64,000 nucleotides of DNA from Strix aluco (lineage: Eukaryota > Chordata > Aves > Strigiformes > Strigidae). Below the pieces are notes generated by a model, which was given only the letters and a program-made list of their open reading frames with translations, was not told the DNA's origin and did not search any database. Each line of letters starts with the position of its first letter. Positions within the stretch are counted from its first letter, which is position 1. Location: assembly GCF_031877795.1 (NCBI RefSeq), contig NC_133933.1, forward strand, positions 64,120,984-64,184,983, written 5' to 3'. Positions 24,501 to 39,500 of this stretch are shown in pieces. The position numbers were made by a program, and so were the translations under genes.

Positions 24501-27500
24501 CTGAGAAAACAAGAGAGTTTAATCTGAGGTGGCTGTTGCTCTTCAGTTCTTGTAACCCAAGATGCAGGCTTGGGTTTTTTTTCCTAAATTACACTTACTT
24601 TCTTTACCTTTTCCCAATGTGTCTATGTTGTCTTTGGGGTGAGACAAATGCAAGGAAAAATCCAAGGCACAGAGCTCATTTTCTGTACCTGTGCAGTTTT
24701 CCTGTTCACCACCCCAGGGTGAATCTTTGCTTTCAGATGTGATTCTGTTAACTGAGCAAGACTAAAAGAAAAACAATAACCATGTAATCTAATCACAATT
24801 TTTAAAAAATATGACCACAGCATCGTTTTGGTCAGTTGCTTTAAAAAGCTTTAATATATTGCTTGCTAGAGGAGTAGCAGTTACAGCAGCAGAACCTCAT
24901 TATTTTTTTGGTTGCTTTTCTTAAAAACTGGGGCTATGATCCCTCTGTCCCAATTGGTTCATATCTTCTGGTAGAAGAAAAACCTTTTTAAAAAGGCTCA
25001 TTCTGTTGTTTTTGCTAAGAGTTAATTGCTGAAATCTGATGTCTTATCAACTGTGAGCACTTACTGACATTGAATTATGCTTTTCAAAACAAAAATGCCT
25101 TCCAAAAATCTGCCCTGTTTATATGTACTTGAGAACTGAAAAGTTCAGTGATGCAGAACTGACTTTATAGGGGGTGGCTGTTAGTGAAGTTGAACTGTAA
25201 TTCTAATAGGAGGCTTTGAGTGTGATGGGTGAAATTCTTAATTTTTCCATTTAAAGTCTGTAAGATAGTTAATATTGTAATTAGAGTGGTTATAGAAGCC
25301 CAAGCAATGCTGCATGTTTAGAGCTGTCATGACATCTAACGTAAAATACTTCTTGCACAGAATGATCCCATGTTGCTCATTTATAAACTTCCTTCTTTTC
25401 CATTTTTTCTCTGTACTAACTTTGAAGTCCATGGTCTTTGTGAAAAACTACTTTTCCTGCATAATTTTTTAAATATGAAATTTGTGGCTGAAACAGCGTG
25501 TTTTGAGGATTAATAAATTATATTAAATTGCCAGACCAAATATGTAAGGGGAGAGACCATTTGGACAGAGAAATCTCACCGTGACTGGGAAGCCTCTAGA
25601 GTGACCCAAATACACACATACATGTCCTGCCTGTGTCCCTACCTGCTATACATCTCCTCTGTGTTTATTCATACCCCAATATACAGATACAGACCTTTTC
25701 CTACTCTTTGCTTTCATTTTTCTGGTTTAGTCCTTCTGTGTGTGTACACACACACATGCATTCCTCTTCTCCCCAGTACCATGTGTTCTTACATACCTAA
25801 GAAGGCTAAGGTGAAACTGTACCGCTGTCTACAGCAACCTTATCAGGATATACAGAAGATGGGGCTAGACTCTTCTCAGAGACAAGCTGGAACACAAGAA
25901 ATTCCAGTTAGATATTAGGAAAATTTTCTTACCATAAGGGTGGTTAAATATTGAAACAGGCTGCTCAGGGAGGTTGTGGGAGTCCCTGTCCTTAGGGATG
26001 TTCAAGACTTGACTGGACATGGCCCTGAGCAACCTGGTCTGATTAAATAAGAGCATGGACTAGATGGCCTCTGGAAGTCTCCTCTAACATAAATTATGAT
26101 TTTATTGCTTCACATTTACTGCATACAGAACTAGAGGTAGGGCGTGCGTGGATGGATGCAGTTGATCAGTACGTGTTAAGTGTATATGTCTAACCAGAAT
26201 GATTGGAGGAATGGTTGCATAAAAAGTCTGATAGTGAGCTCAACGTCTCCCACTACAGTTGGACATGAAACTCCATTGATTAAATGGATTGTCTGTTTTA
26301 GGATAAATTGTTTATAGAACTTTTATGCAGTTATATTTATTTATGTGATGATATACATAATATATTATCACCCCAGATTTCTGTAGGAAAGGAGAGCCCC
26401 AATCTGAGTAGACTGAGAACTGCTCCTAAACAAACATGTGGGTATCTTGGCTTGAACAGACCAATATGCGATGAAAATCCAGTACTGGCCAGAAAGTGCT
26501 GTTATTGTGATTGTACAAGCAAGTACACTACACGTACAGAAAAAGGCATTAGCATCATGCACCCCAGTACAATGGGATGTGTTTGCCCTGGTACCCGAGC
26601 GTTTAGTGCAATGCATTATGGACGCTATACTCTCTGTAAATCAGCTAATGGTGGTAGTTTGGCTATAGAAACTTTATACTGCAATGAAGTATGCTGGTTT
26701 TTCATGTGGTTTTTGCAGCCGTTGTTGAGCTTCAAGTTGCTGTAACAACAGTGCCACTGGTGCTTAGATAGCTTTTCCTGTAGCTGGGTACTTTCATGAC
26801 TGCAGTGTACTGCTTAGCTTGGGAAAAATACTGTGTGGTTTGTTGTATAGTTTAGAGTATACATGCAGGGCTTCTGACATGGAGTTCTTGATTTATAATT
26901 TACTTCCTATTTAATCATGCCTAGAAAAAATTGTGGCAGAGAGGTTTAAAGGAACATTCAGGCCAAGTTTATCAATTATATTGAAACATCTAAGTGATTT
27001 ACCCTTCAGATGAAACATCTGAAAAGTGGGATACTATTTACCTGCTTTGCAGGGAGGTATTTTGTATTTACATCATTACTTATCAGTAATACGCATGCTT
27101 CGATATTGTTCTCTTTCTTCCTTCTTATATAATTTATAGGTCCTAATGTAATTGAAACTTCTGTAGCAAGAACCGATTTAAATAACAGCCTAAAGGTAAG
27201 AGTTAATAAATACCATTGGATTACATGAATTACTTTATTTTATGTCAGTAATGTTAAACAATCCCCCCCTTCCCCCCAACTATTTTAAGTCTTTAAGTTT
27301 TTACTGGAAATCTTCTTGGCCACATGGTGCTTTCCAGTTTGAAATTGAACGTGCAATATTGTACTACCACTGTGTTATTTCTTGAGTGGCCCAGCAGCAA
27401 TTTCTAGTCTCTTACTTTTGTGAGCAGGTAAGGTAGAGAATTCTATGATGTAATTTCTGATAAAGTAACACCTGAGTGTTGATAGGATTCCCTGGTGAGT

Positions 27501-30500
27501 TCATGTTGGAGATTGTTGTAAGGGGTCTAGAAATAGAAACTGAGAACTTAAACTGAAAAACAATGCTCTCAGTGGCAACTAATGATATCACTCTTGTGAT
27601 TTTCCTTTCTGTCAACTGGGAAGGAATATTTCTTTTTCTTGTTAATTGTTCACTGTCACTTGACCAAGACATGGGATCTGGCTTCCTAACATGAACCTTC
27701 ACATTCATTTTCTTGAAAGCTTTCATATTTTGATTATCAGTTCTTGCATTTTTATTTCTGTCTAGCTCTTCATTGTCAACCTAATATCTAAAGTAATTTT
27801 TGTGAAAGTGCTAAAAATGTTTTGTTGTTTTGTTTTGATTTTTTTTTCAAGTAAATTTGCTTTAAATACACTGGAACATTTCTCTTTTTTTGGTCTGTTA
27901 GTCACCTATATATGTTTGGATTGGTACTGTATTGTGGGTGGTTTTGAAAAAAGCATATTTTTATATCAAATAAGAGAAGTCTTTCCTGCATGTAGGTTTT
28001 ATCTGTTAATGATATCTTCCATGCTTTTGAAATGAATGTGGGATTTCTAGAAAACCTAGTGGAAAATACTTGTGTTCATAATTATAGTTGAACAGGTTTA
28101 AAACTGTGTAGCAGATGAGGAGTCATAAATCTGACTTCTGATGTAAAGTGCTAGAAATGACTTTTTATTTCCAGACTAGGTCTCAGGATTTTCTTTTCAT
28201 ATCTGAACTTTTTTGTTTTATTGCTGCTGCTTTTATGTGCTTTAAGTAGTTGTACCTTTCCTTACTTCAGTGCTGTGCAAAATATGTGTGCTGTTTAAGC
28301 TACTTCTCTGGAAGGCTTATGTTTGAGCCACTTATCATATTGTCTACATATTAAATCTCTCCCCCAAAGTATTGTCACAGATGTAATTAACATGCTTTTC
28401 ACTGTAACTGCAGTATGTCATGTAATGGAATAATGGTTGGTGCTAACCTTGTGGGTTTTTTACAGCTGAAGCCATTTAATTTAAGTTCGCCACCACTGTC
28501 TACGTACAATCAGCAGCTGTGGCTGACCTGCGTAGTTGAGTTGGATCAGCACGATGGTGAGAATCTTACCTAATTGTCAGGGAACAGCTATAGCAACCTG
28601 TATATTGTGTCTTTAATTTTGTCTGTCACATTTGTGCTTCTATTGCTTTCTGGCTATGGTTGGTGGGTTTTTCCTCTGATACATTTTCTTCCCCTCCACC
28701 CCCTGCCCCTGGTGAAGACATGGACAGCACTGATCTTGAGAACTGGAAACAACAGGTGTATGGGATAAGTGATTTGTTATTTCTGTGACAGCAGTGGTAT
28801 CTAGAGAGTCTGTGTCTCTCTTCCTTCATTTGGGGGGGGGAATTAGATGTGTAGATTATAATGATATTAATTTTTCAATAAAAATTCCCTGTAAATATGT
28901 GAGAAATACTGTAATAGTAATTGTTAATCTGTCAAGATTCAGTACAGGGCATTTGGGATTTAATGCCTAAGTATATAAATAAAAAGTTTGTGTTTTTTTT
29001 TATTTGTATGTTGGACCTCTACTCCAGTAAAGTATAACTGAATAACTTTGAGTAATCGTAGGATATCATATGTGTTTTAAACTATATTTGGAACTCCATT
29101 TGAGATTTCATTTCTGCATGTAGCAATAGCTTAATGTTTTCTCTTTTAATTACAGTATCCCTCAAAAAGAATGTTACTATGACAGTCAAAGTACTTGGGG
29201 TGGTGAAGGATGGAAGCACACCATATGTTAATAATCAAGTTCACAATCGGACGAGATTACTCAGTTGTGCACAAGTATGTGCTTGCTTAAACAAAACTCT
29301 GATGCAGTATATCTACTTTAAATCTATTTGTGTGCATGTTACCTTATGTTGCAAATGAGAAGAATATGTCTGTTAAGCACGTCTCGGGAAAGAATCTAGA
29401 GTATAGTTTTATTTATAATTGCAATTTAGCTAGCAATGCTGACCAAGATACCTACCTATCTGTGTTTTTCTATTTACTTCTGACTTGTGTCTACCCCTTA
29501 AAGACCCCTCTTTCTTGTTAGAGCAGCTTTCTGTCAGCAAAGCAATGTGTCCTGCTTAGTCAGCTAAACAAATTTAGCAGTAATGAAGAAAGGGATATTG
29601 AGGTAGAAGATTGGATATAGGGCTCCAGAGGAGAGAAAAATTCTCCTCCAACACCTAGCAGAGAGTCTGGTTGAAATCAGCTGGCATCTGTGTTCTGAAA
29701 AAGCCAAATTGCTTGCCACCTGAGAAGAAATGTTTAAGTCTTGGAGTTTCTAGTATAATTTTCACTGAAATTTTTAAGCTTAGGGACATCCAAAACAGCT
29801 TCTCCAAATGCAAGTCCTTTAGGAAGGGCATAGCTGAAGTTTTTTTGTGATAAGCATATAGGGTAAATAAAAAGCTTTCTTTTTATATATGAATGCATCT
29901 ATATGAAATCTTTAGAAATTAATGAACAGTGTTCCATTACATTTAATTACACACAGGCAAGAGAGCAATATGCTTGAGTTTCTTTTTCATCCTGTTAACT
30001 TTTAGAAATGAATTAGTACAAGATAACCCCATCTCACAATCTGATGACCTAAAGCTTGACTGACAGAGTTATTCAGATCCTTCCTGGTGCTGCAAGCAGT
30101 TGCTTTCACCAGTTTAAGTGAAAAGCTAGCCTTGTTTTTTGGCTCAACCTTTGATCCTGCTGACTGACTTTATCTATCAGTTTCTGGTATCTTTCAAGAA
30201 ACGCTTTATCTGTGGGTCTTGTTTGAGTCTTATTCTGACTGATCAAGAATAAATATCAATATCTGGCCATTAGAAACAAATTCTCCAACCTCTACTAACT
30301 GCATATTCTGGAATAAATTGAAGGCTTTTATGTACTATTCTTCACTGCATGTGTTCACAGAAATGCAGTGAAATCATTGTTGCTCACCTTGGCTACCTGA
30401 ACTACACTCAGTACAACATATTTGTTAGCTTCGAAGATTTAAATAAGTTGACTTACACCATCCAGAATATTACTTTCACGGTAAGTATAAAATTTTATAC

Positions 30501-33500
30501 TAGCAAAATAAATCTCTTTAATTACTGATGCTGTAGAAGTCTGCTTTAACTGTAATAAAAAGTTATCTTATTTTTGAAGATAAACATAAATATGTATGAT
30601 TAATTTTTCTGTCACTGCTAATTTCAGAACTATTACAGCATTTGCAATTAATAAGGGTCTAGGCCAATTTTTTTAACGCTATAAGGAAAGATTTTTCTTT
30701 CAGAACTGCTAATGCTGTTTTCTGGAACAGATAAATTTAGTCTAATTCCTGGGAGATATTTTTAACAGTAGGCAAGCTAGACTAGAACATCCAGTTTTCT
30801 GCCTTTTACTTATAGAGATGTTGCCTCTCTAAAGCATGGTATCTTTTTCAGCCTTTCCAGTAGGTGGGTAGCAAGATTTTTTCAGACTTTACAAAACTGT
30901 GGGCTAGAAAGATTTAACAAACTCAAAGAAAAATGAATATTTTTTTTGACTGTGCTTATGAGGAAGGAAAAAAATGTTTATTCAGCTAAAATAAGCAGGC
31001 TAATAAAATAATTCACTAAAATAATCCCTAGTGAAATGACTAGCTCAGTTTGTAGTGCTAAAGATTGCTTATAAAACAGTTACATCATCCGTGTGTGCTG
31101 ATTGGCTCCAGAAAGAAATTTAGAAACATTTGCATTGGGAGGAAATGAAACTAAGCCAAATTTATAATACAGGTTACTATGATATATTCTACCTGTATGC
31201 AACTTTCAGTATGTCAGAGCAGATAGCAAGCAAAAATCTTACTGTAAAGCCAAAGTGTTTTTTATATACTAAAATAACTTCCTGAATATTAATATTTCTA
31301 ATCTTCTAGTGCGTAAAGCACATGATCAAAAATAAGCTTTAAGGGGAAAAAAAACCCAAACTCACAAGCCCTTTGCTCAGTTCCAGATTTCAAACATGAC
31401 AAAGTGTTGGAGCATTTATAGTTGTACGGTTTATTATCTTGGTTTGCAGGCTGCCTTTAAGGCAGACTTGTGTGCAAACCTAAAAAATCCCAAACCTAAA
31501 GCCCTGCTTTCCCACAGCAACTAAAATTGTCAATTTATTTCATTATTACAGTGGTTTATGCTGATCTCGGTTACAATCACAGATTGCCTTTTGTATAATG
31601 GGATTATTTACATATAATTTTCATTGTGCATTTACAGTTTTAAAAGGTAAGACAGAGGTTGTCAGACTTAATACATTGAAAAGTAAAGCTTCTTGTTCAG
31701 ATGGGCAGAGCATATGTTGTACCAGTGAGTTTACATTTCAAAAGTGGCTTCAAAAGAGAAGCATGCCAGGTAGGAGAGAAATTGTCAACAGAGCAGAGTT
31801 TCTACAAACTGACGTGTTATAATTAATATTTGTGCCCTTCTAATAATTAGAGAAGGAGCTTTTCCTCCTTAAGCTGTGAAAAAAGTTCTTTATTTCTGGT
31901 TAGCCCATTTATTCTTCCCTTACATGGTTTTCTTTTTCCCGCTTCTGAAACAAGAGAATAACCTTTAGGAAAACAAACCCATTACAGGAAGCATGCCTGT
32001 ACCTAATCAACCTCTTCGTAATCAATTTATACATCTGACCTTGGTAATAAAGAACAACATACTGGATTTACTCCATTATTGGCATACAAACTTTGAAAGA
32101 AAGTGCAATTGAAATTAATGAAGAATATCCTTCTTGTCCTGAGAACTGCTTTAACATATGACACCTCACTGAGTATGTTACAAGGTGGCAGGGTAAAAGG
32201 GAAGCAAGGATATGAGTCTGCTTTGGTTATCTTCTCGTCAGATAGTCCTATAGGTGTGAATTTATCTTTGTCTTTCCATGATGACATGGTGGAATTTGGT
32301 TATACCTTTAAATTTTGAAAAGCCAGAGAACTTTTCAGTATCTGCAGAAAGTGCTAATTATTGATGTCATCTGTACCCTATCAAAACATTGTTGGGCTAT
32401 TTTTCTTCTGTTTTCTTGTAGTGGAAGACCTACAATCCAACTTTTTCACAAGTGGAAATATGGTTCCGATTTGTCTTTGTAGTTCTTACTTTTATGGTCA
32501 CGGTAAGATTTTGTTTCTGTTTTCCTGGCATGTATTGTGTACACAGCTGATAACACTGCTTTGTAGTACTGTTTAGTAACTTAACCCCAGGCAGCAGAAT
32601 TGAGATATCACTGAATGGGTGTAAAAAATGTTTCTAAAATACTTACGTAGTTGCTGCTTTTATGTTTTTACAAGTAGTATTGAAGGGACATTAAGAAAAT
32701 AGGATAAATGGGAAAACTTGTTTTTCTAAACTCTGATTTTTAATTGAATAGAAAGAATTTTGCTTAAGCAAAGGAAATTGTGATTAGATGCTAGAAAAAA
32801 TATTTTTTTGCGGTGCATGTAGGCTCAGACGTTGAAATAGGATACCCAGAGTGTGGGCTTTCTGTCTCTGAAAATGAGCAAAACTCAGTTGAATATGACT
32901 TTCATCTAACTTTAAAGTTGTCACTGCCCTGAGCATAAGGATGTGACAGATGACCTCCAGAGGTCCCTCACAACCTAAATTATGCTATGATTTAGATTAT
33001 GTCTCCCCTCCAACCTGGTTTGGCCCCTGGGAAGAAAGTATCTGGAAAAAAAAAAAGCAAAACAACATAAAATCTAAAATGCAGAATTTTCAGGGTAAGG
33101 ACACTAAAGTACTGAACAGCATTTTCTCACATAGATGATGTCATTCAGCAGGTAACTGCGAATGTGATATAGAATCTGTTTTTTTTAAAGAGTTTAAGTG
33201 GAAGTTGTTGGTAGTGTGTGACCAGTGCTTAGGCAACATTTTTTCATACATTGTTGATTTGTGTGGTACTTGCTGGTTTTCTTCTCAGTTTGCTTGAGAG
33301 ATGAAGTAATTTGCATTGGGGAAAGCCAGCAAACTTGAAGCAGAAGTAGAAGCTAGGAGATGTCGCTCCTGTTACAGTGTTCTCAGTGAAGTAGCCTTTG
33401 CAGTGTGCTGTGTTATCTCTTTCCTCTGGTAAAACCATTAAGGCTGTATTCCTTCCTTACAAATTGTTGTTGTTGTTGTTTTATAGTGTCTGTTTGCACA

Positions 33501-36500
33501 TTCCCTGCGGAAATTCTCCATGAGAGACTGGGGTATTGAACAGAAATGGATGTCCATTCTCCTTCCCCTCCTGCTACTTTACAATGGTATTTACATCCTG
33601 GAATTTTTAGAAAAGCTCCTTTCTTAAAAAAAAAAAAAAAAACAAAGAAAAAACAAAACAAAGAAAAAAAAAAACAAAGAAAAAAAAAAGAGCATGAGAG
33701 AAGATAGAGAAGGTTGAGTGGAACTTGGCCTTGAACTTACAGGCAGCTCTTTATAAGGTTTCAGAAAACAAATTAAAAAAAAAAACCAACTCTTTTTAAG
33801 TGTGTCAAATTCTGGGGCATAATGAGTAAGTGGATTTCATTCTTTTCAGTCATGTGAATTGCAACTCTATTTGTTTAAAGCTCTGACTGGAATAGGTGGA
33901 TGCAACCATACTGAACCTTTCATAGAGCGACATGTAAATGTAATTCTGTGTTTGCCTGCTAAGTCTTACTTCTGCATTTTTCATATACTCCCACTTTAGT
34001 TACAAATGGAGACTACTTTTAGTCTGGTAAACCACCTCAAGTTCTAGCACACTCTAGCAGTACCAAAAGAATATTTGCCTTTCAGTCATTCTATGACAAT
34101 TTTTTAGGTCAGCACCAAGAACAGTGCTTTAGTAGAAAGTCTAATAAAACCTGAAATCTTCTAGAAATGTTGGCAACCAATTCAGATGATTTCTACAGCA
34201 CAGAGGATTGCTGCTGGAGGCACCATTTTCTTTGTAAACTAAGATACAGCAAACTTCATTTACCGGTGTAATTTGAAAAATCTGGGTTTTTCTGTTCCTC
34301 TGAATATACATTCTGCTTTACTTTTCATAATGGAAAAGACTGTGCTTTTTCCCCTCTGTTTAACTTTTTTTTCTTGTTTTGTTACAGATCCATTTTTCCC
34401 CCTTTCTTTTCTGGTGAACAGCTGGTTTCCTGGAATGTTGGATGATCTATTCCAGTCACTGTTTCTGTGTGCATTGTTGTTGTTCTGGCTTTGCGTCTAC
34501 CATGGTATAAGAGTACAGGTAAGGGTGCAACATTATCTACTACTTACTGAGAAAGCAGTATTTGCTTTTTCAATTCTCTCAAAAGGTGACAAAAATGAAA
34601 CCAAATTTTTAAAAAAAGAGACATTTATTCCTGAAGTACAATGTGACACATGAAGCTTTGGGGTTAAAAATGATTTATGGTGAAGCAGCTTGTTTTGACG
34701 CTACGTGCGTAAATGAGATAGAAGGGACAGTCTACTCTGAACTATTGCAAGCCACTCTTCAGAACTATGGTGCAATTACACTTTGTTCTTGCTTGAAGGG
34801 TCTTCTTGTTGTATATGGGGTTGATTGTTTTTTAAACCACTCTAAAATACTGCATAAGATAAATATGAATTCTGAAGCATATTTCTGTATTTGCAGTATC
34901 AGTGAAATATGTGGGACCTTATAAATAGGATGCTACAAATCTATGGCATCTTATTAACACAAATGATGATACAATTTTATGTCTTCTGTGATCACCTGTG
35001 CAGGTTAAAAATACAGACGGCAAGTCTCTTAATCTAGTTCACGTTGAATGAAACAAAGATGATAGTTGTTTTATTCTGTCAAGAATGAATGAAATCTTGA
35101 ATGTGGGTTCACTCCTTCACCCTACTATTGTTTTCTCAACAGGGGGAAAGGAAGTGCTTAACTTTCTATCTGCCCAAATTCTTTATTGTTGGACTACTGT
35201 GGTTGGCCTCTGTTACATTGGGAATATGGCAAACGTAAGTAATTTAAAATTTAGTGCAAAAGTAATGAGCTGAGAGTGTTCAAAGAATGAGAAGATTGTT
35301 TATAATTAGTGGAATCTGTTTCTTAGTGCTCTGATTGTTATATAGGAATGGAGCTCAAATTCTTACTTCTGTTTTGCAAATTTTGACTGATTTGAAAACA
35401 GAATTCCCCATGGATGATCTAGTAGTACGTAATTTTATAAATCAGAATGAGATCTAGAAATCGCTACTTTGTCGATATGTTACGGCTCCCTACCATACTC
35501 CCTCTAGCGCTAAGTCCCAATTATCTTTTAGTATTTGAAGCAACAGTTTCTCTGTAGTTAACTATTACACAGCTTGACCCAAGTTTCTCAACTAGTAAAT
35601 CTGCACAATTGGTATTGATGCTGCTTAGTCAAGTAATGCTCTCTCTCCTGAAAACTCAGTTCTTTTGCTTGGTTGAGTGTCTCTTTTTTTCCAATCTGTC
35701 ATGTTAACATAAAGGTGTCACTATTCCCCACCCAGAAAACTTTCTCGGTTTTGGTACATTTGTGGTTTCTAAACTGTTTTAGTCTCAAGCGTTTGCCTCT
35801 TATTTTCCTTCTCAGAAGGAAGATACCTTCTGGCCTTCTCCATGCCGTTGTACATTGTTGAAAGCAGTGGAGTTGCAGGAAATGCTCATGCTAGTGCCTT
35901 ATCAGAAGAATGGCTGTGAGGGAAGGGCTTACTTATATCACAGTTATTTCTTAAGTATAATTCTTATCACCAAGGGTAAAATTTAAACACTAAATCCTGA
36001 AGGCTTGTAGGAATTTAGATGATAATACATTTTCTAAAAAATAAGTGTGGAGATTAGACATGGTCACAACTGAAATCCTCCTATTCCTTCAAAATTGGGT
36101 TTGGGAAGAAGGAGGATGTTATATACTGTACATTGTCATGACTCCACTGGAATCAATGGCATTGCCCCAATTTATGCAGCCAAACCCTTTGGTTATAAAC
36201 TCTGTATAGTAACTTTAAACCTTTTCTTTGTTAGTTTGTTTCTTGATCAGTACGGCTTTTTGACCTTGTCTTTTGTAATGGTGTAAGTACCACTTTTTCA
36301 TTTTGAATCTTTTCTAGTGTTAATGAAGTACATGATCCTACATATCAATACAGGGTTGACACAGGTAATTTCCAGGTAAGTCAGAAATGTTTTCTTGCTA
36401 TTAAATTGTCAGGTGGAGTTAGGCAATACAAGGAGGTGGGGTTTTTCTATTAAGATCTCTAACACAATTTAGAAAATAGCAAATGCTGGTCAGATGGTCT

Positions 36501-39500
36501 TATTCTGACTAGGGTGCTTTTAATTTTGCTTTAAATCATGCACAGGCGATACTGAACTCCATCCCAGTGAGAAAATTGACTTGAAAATCTGGAGACTCAA
36601 CACCACAGGTTTACACATGGACTCATTACTGTTGGGATTGAAAGAAAATTTTTTAAGCGTCTTATTAAATCAGTTTTGTACATCTTTACTCCTGCCAAGA
36701 TCCTCTGTCCTAGTAAATTTCAGACTTTCTTGTTGTAAAGGAAGATCTGATTTATATGGGTCTATGTATTGTTCAAAGGAGCTGTGTTTTTAGAAAATCA
36801 TTGAGATTCAGCTCACTGTCAACAAAATTATGACTTCTATTAAACATCCTTTCCTTACATTCCCCAAAACCCTACCTTGATGTATAGCCATTGTTGTTTT
36901 GTACTTCCTTTCATGAGCCTACTTTCCCTGAATAAATGGACCGCTTTATGTTGTGCTTTGGGAAATAATTATTTATATTGACAGAAGAAGGAATAGACCA
37001 CATCTTGTTAAATAATAAAAACTAACACTCTTCTTATAGGGAATGAAAATCTTCTTCCTTGTGGTGGCAACCACATACATTCTCTACCTTTTGTTCCTGA
37101 TAGTGAGGGCATGCTCAGAACTTCGTAACATGCCTTATGTTGGTAAGGAATATTTCTTTTGATTCTTCCCCAGACAGGCTTGCTTCTCCTAGATGTAGGT
37201 GTAAATTTGCTAATAACAACTTTTCTCAATCTTTTCCAGATCTCAGGTTAAAGTTCTTGACTGCATTAACCTTTGTAGTGCTTGTCATTAGGTAAGGCCT
37301 TTCAAAGTACATTTCTCAGTACTGTAACTTTTATAACTTTTTTTTCAGGACTTTGAATACATTTTGTTGATAATAAAATTGTCAATGAAACTGAGGAATG
37401 CCTTTCGATATGGCAAGCATTTCTTATTTTTTTAACCCTTCTTGAGGCTTTTAGAGCTAACTTTATATTATTTCTGTTACCACAGCAATACATAAAGATT
37501 TAGAGGTTCACTTAGCAGAGATGTTTTCTGTACTGCTGAGTGGTCTGCAGTGCACCGTTCACCTCTTTTGGAGCTTTATAAGCCTCACTTAGTCAAAACA
37601 GAAGTTTAGAACTAGTTTCTTAGATTATTATTAATATCTGCCTCCTTCACTTCAAGCAGTTATTTCAGATTACTGTTGAGTCTTGAATTGTCTGTAGTGG
37701 ATGAAATCTGAGTGAAGTAGACCATGTTTTTTTTTTTTTTTTTCTGCTTGATTCAGTTGATTGCTGACTTTTAATCACAAAAGAATCATTCTTAATTTAG
37801 AACGATAAAAGCAAATATGTCTTAAAATAAATGGTCAGCATGTTAACGTAATTATTTTCTCATATGCTCTTCTCTCAAGCTATCATTTCAGTTTTGTGGC
37901 TTAAAGACTCAAGACACCAATATGCTTTAAATTTTTCCACAGCATTGTTATACTCTACCTACGCTTTGGAGCACAAGTTCTACAGGACAACTTTGTTGCT
38001 GAGCTGTCGACTCATTATCAGAATTATATCCTTGTGTTGTGATACTGCTCAAGTAGGAATGTTAATCTGTTTTCATGCAGAAGGCACTTAAAAATGATGT
38101 ACCTAAGGACTGAGACCTTTAACTTCTAGGTGGGCTTTTGAAGCTCAGTCCATTTTGATTGAGGTTTTATGTCAGCATTTTGTAGTAGCTCTTTGTAAAC
38201 ATTATGAGCTGAGACAGTTTCAGTCTAATTTGTTTACATCACATAAATCACAACTGCATTTGATACTTTTCAAAAGGAATGAAGGCCTAGATATGCATGT
38301 GTTCAAGTAATTTTAACAAGTCATTGTGACAAATTTGGCTGTATTTGCTGCATGAATTCAGTTTGCTGTTTACCTGTCAGTTGGCATGGGGCATACCAAA
38401 ATATTTGAGAAATTAATAGTTTAGAAGTCACTGAAAATGCATTTGTGTATTGGCCCAAGTCTAGATGTGGAAGAGGTCATAGCAGAGAATTTATGTGACT
38501 TGAGAGAGACTATTTCTGATGTCTGTTGGCAACAGGATTGTGAACTGTATTTCTGGACCTGAACCATGAGATCGTAGTTCATTTGACTTTCTGAAAGTGC
38601 CTGTGTGACTGCAATTGCTCTGGTTACTGATAAGCTTAGATATGTGTTGGGAGCTAGTAGAAAACAGCATGTAAAGCCTTTAGTGTTTTCCCAAAATGAT
38701 GGCAAGAAGCCATCTTCAGAGTCCTATCTACAGATAGTCCTTTCTCCTTCCTTCACAATTGCTGTGCCAAGCAAGAAATTTTTCAAAAATAAACAAAACC
38801 ACCCCACCTGAACACTCCCCTTACTCAGCTTGCTTTTAGCATTGAAGGCAGAACTATGCAATTTACCATGCGCTCCACCACTCAAGAGTACCTTATCTCA
38901 GCAAATGTTACTTGTGTTAAAGCTTTGTCTTCAGTGGGAGCTTTACCTTGAAATAGCTTGAGTACATTAGTGGTCACTGAATTTAAAACACGCAGTTTTG
39001 CTTATCCATTCATGCTCTCAGACTTGAAGGTAAACATTCTTTCCACTGAAACAGCTTATCTGTGGTTTGGGTCTTGTTTCCAAATTTAATATGTATGGAG
39101 CTATACTGAGAAATATCCTTGACACTTAATACCAGCAGAATTCTTATCATTTTATGGTTTATTGAACTTTTATCTCTACACTTTAGCCTTTGTGTATTCC
39201 CCCTCAAAGAATGCACTATATGGTAAGTGTAAGCAATTGTCTGGCAAACTCAGATGACAAGAGCTGGCACGTTAGCAGATATTGTGTAACATCTGTATAT
39301 CTTGGTTTTCTTGTTGCTGTTTCAATTCGCTTTGAGTAAACATAAGCAGAAGCTGCACTGTTCCTGAGCAAATTAGTGTTGGAAATATGAAGGAACACAT
39401 AAAATGTATACAACTCATTATCTAGACTTGAATTCTTATGCACTTAGATCAAGCTGGTAAGTCAATATGATGTTTGCAGATAATGCACTAACTTTTGCAC

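Larger units (their letters stand above)
22600..27139 (+). other. TMEM181 intron 2
   Basis: The 4.5-kb intron contains two MIR-like remnants and one CR1 3' end (listed separately) and a short TG/CA microsatellite at about 25738-25757. The 146-codon open frame at 26308-26745 has no splice context or known domain and I treat it as chance. Confidence 0.7.

Noticed and set aside
26308-26745. Cysteine-rich 145-codon frame in TMEM181 intron 2
   Set aside because: No splice context, no recognised domain, and an open frame of this length can occur by chance.
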